NCBI GenBank assembly: GCA_009746045.1
Contig: RPFO01000299.1
Span: 706,001-770,000 of the forward strand
Reading direction: 5' to 3'
Length of the DNA: 64,000 nt
From: Mesostigma viride
Lineage: Eukaryota; Streptophyta; Mesostigmatophyceae; Mesostigmatales; Mesostigmataceae
Notes under the pieces: generated by a model
What the model was told of the DNA's origin: nothing
Seen by the model: the letters and a program-made list of their open reading frames with translations, nothing else
Databases searched by the model: none
Shown here: positions 62,721 to 64,000 of the stretch, piece by piece
How the letters are laid out: each line of letters opens with the position of its first letter
How positions within the stretch are numbered: position 1 is the stretch's first letter
Translations under genes and position numbers: made by a program

Positions 62721-63600
62721 ATCAACATCACTCCGTTGGGAGTAGATGTAGCACATAGCCCTGAGAAGGGGCATATGGCTTTTAATACATTCTAGGCTAC
62801 TTCATGCAAGGGTGGGAATGTAAGCTACCCCTGCTCTAGGTGCACCAGGGCACCCGCACCCTCATGGTCTATCACGCTATGCCCGGGTAAGGGGGGAGCA
62901 TGCCTGTGAGGGGGAAGATCATCATGGCTATACAAAAACTAGAGCGTGGCATCTCAGCAGAGAGCAGCTCTCTGCATGGGCACAGCATTACTAAATAAAA
63001 CTAGGCATCGTCTGGAGTGTGGCTCATCATAGGCACACATGTACATGATTACATAAAGCGCGTGGCTTAGCTGGAATAGGGCCTCTAGGAGGCGTACATG
63101 TACATGGCCACGGTCTATCTATTCTACACTACTACTGCTGTATTCCCCTAAGCTGGGGCGTCTGGAGTCGCTGGGGCCGCGGGGGTCGCCTGCCAGGGCT
63201 TGTGGCCGACGTAGATGGCCGCCAGCTCAGTGGAGGTAGGTCGGCCATAGCTCCCGTCGCCGTTGTTGCTGCGCCAGGGTCAAGTCGTCATCAAGGGTGA
63301 AGAGAGTCTTCTCGAGCCGCTTGCGGCGTCTGAGAAAAGAAATCTTGTCCGCCGGGGTCTTAAAGGTGAGAAGGAGCGGGGGCGGCCCTGCCTTACCCCG
63401 CGCGCGGGGAAGGCGGTGGGCGGCCAGCTCGATCTCACCAGTAAGGCCCATGCGATCAAGGATTTCTCGCTCAAATATGCACGTGCAAGCTTCTCGGAAT
63501 TCTCACCTTCCTCCATCTTGAGATTCTTGACAATGACGTTGAGGCTGCGACAATATCCAATCCTCACGATATATTCACGGCTTGACGACGTATACAGCAC
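62700..63600 (-). mobile_element. LINE-like element, family A, flanking the right TIR
   Basis: The minus strand encodes the ORF1p-like C-terminal half (MGLTGEIELAAHRLPRARGKAG...FTLDDDLTLAQQQRRRELWPTYL), with a deletion in the last part, then the family 3' region. Its (TTAA)n tail directly abuts the viral TIR end. By eye it differs from the left-flank copy at roughly one base in ten, so they are separate or old copies. From 63600 to 64000 I see no feature. Confidence 0.65.
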
Positions 63601-64000
63601 CTAAATACTGCACACTTGCAACCTGCTATGGCTGACATGCAAGCAACGTCGAGTAGGATGGCGGTCTTAGAGAGGCTGGTCAGAGGTCGGTAGAAATAAG
63701 TGGAAAACTGGCAGAAACTAGGTAGATACACGATATACTTACGCCTGCAAGCACTATTGAGCCGGTGGCAGAGGCCATTTCCAGGAAAATACAGCATACC
63801 GTAGCAATAGCCACGGTCACGCCTTAAGTTATTTGCAGGCACCATCATGCCCGGAGCTACCCAATAAAAGTCTGCACAAATCTCGGTTTAGCCGAGAGTC
63901 CGGGCGTTCGGAATGAATAAGCATGTGTTAAGAAGTCGAAACACCATGGAAATACCAAGCATGGTGCCGCAGCAGACCCGAGTCTTGCCGTTATAATACG

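Overview
The window is nuclear DNA of a eukaryote, probably of the green lineage. Evidence: a decayed piece of plastid rpoB, spliced exons with GT-AG introns, plant-type (TTTAGGG)n repeats and many transposon relics. It is a scaffold: a 25-N gap lies at 8782-8806. The sequence after the gap repeats 2315-7030 almost base for base, and 7030-8781 looks like an indel-ridden reading of 13520-15366. The apparent 6.5-kb tandem duplication is therefore most likely two unmerged, overlapping contigs.

Region 1 (1-19.9 kb) starts with simple repeats, a piggyBac-like MITE and the rpoB fragment. A compact, intronless, single-strand gene cluster follows: proteins with paired CX2-4C...CX2H zinc modules, two MYND-finger proteins and an F-box-like protein. 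The composition resembles giant-virus insertions in algal genomes, but no hallmark giant-virus gene is present. A perfect palindrome, CCAACGGCCGTTGG, punctuates the intergenic spaces, typically 40-55 bp before start codons and near stop codons. It also seeds a ~208-bp tandem array at 14.2-15.9 kb. It is two overlapping inverted copies of the plant mitosis-specific MSA/MYB3R core (YCYAACGGYY).

Region 2 (19.95-38.2 kb) is host DNA. It holds the C-terminal exons of a probable class-3 lipase gene cut off at the cluster boundary, a zinc-ribbon gene, an SDR-like gene lacking the usual YxxxK catalytic pair, and many copies of LINE-like elements that carry only an ORF1p-type protein and end in (TTAA)n. 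tRNA-derived SINE-like repeats are also present.

Region 3 (38.2-62.7 kb) is a complete endogenous Polinton-like virus (PLV) of 24.5 kb bounded by ~1.28-kb terminal inverted repeats. Each TIR contains an array of host-type telomere repeats plus paired TATAGTGACC iterons. A leftward morphogenesis block carries an Ig/LamG fibre-like protein, the double-jelly-roll major capsid protein, a small basic protein, a probable penton, a C2H2 protein and large structural proteins. A rightward block carries a coiled-coil protein, an A32-like packaging ATPase, an AT-hook protein, a tyrosine recombinase and a primase-SF3 helicase. The blocks diverge from a 24-bp spacer. Four different transposons have hit the virus: a 493-bp MITE in the capsid gene, a 3.2-kb foldback/Helitron-like element and a TSD-flanked 5'-truncated LINE in the same large structural gene, and a piggyBac-like element at TTAA in the primase-helicase. 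Removing each restores the reading frame across its insertion point. The capsid gene also has an independent frameshift. Without the insertions the virus would be about 18.4 kb. Oppositely oriented LINE copies flank both ends of the virus.
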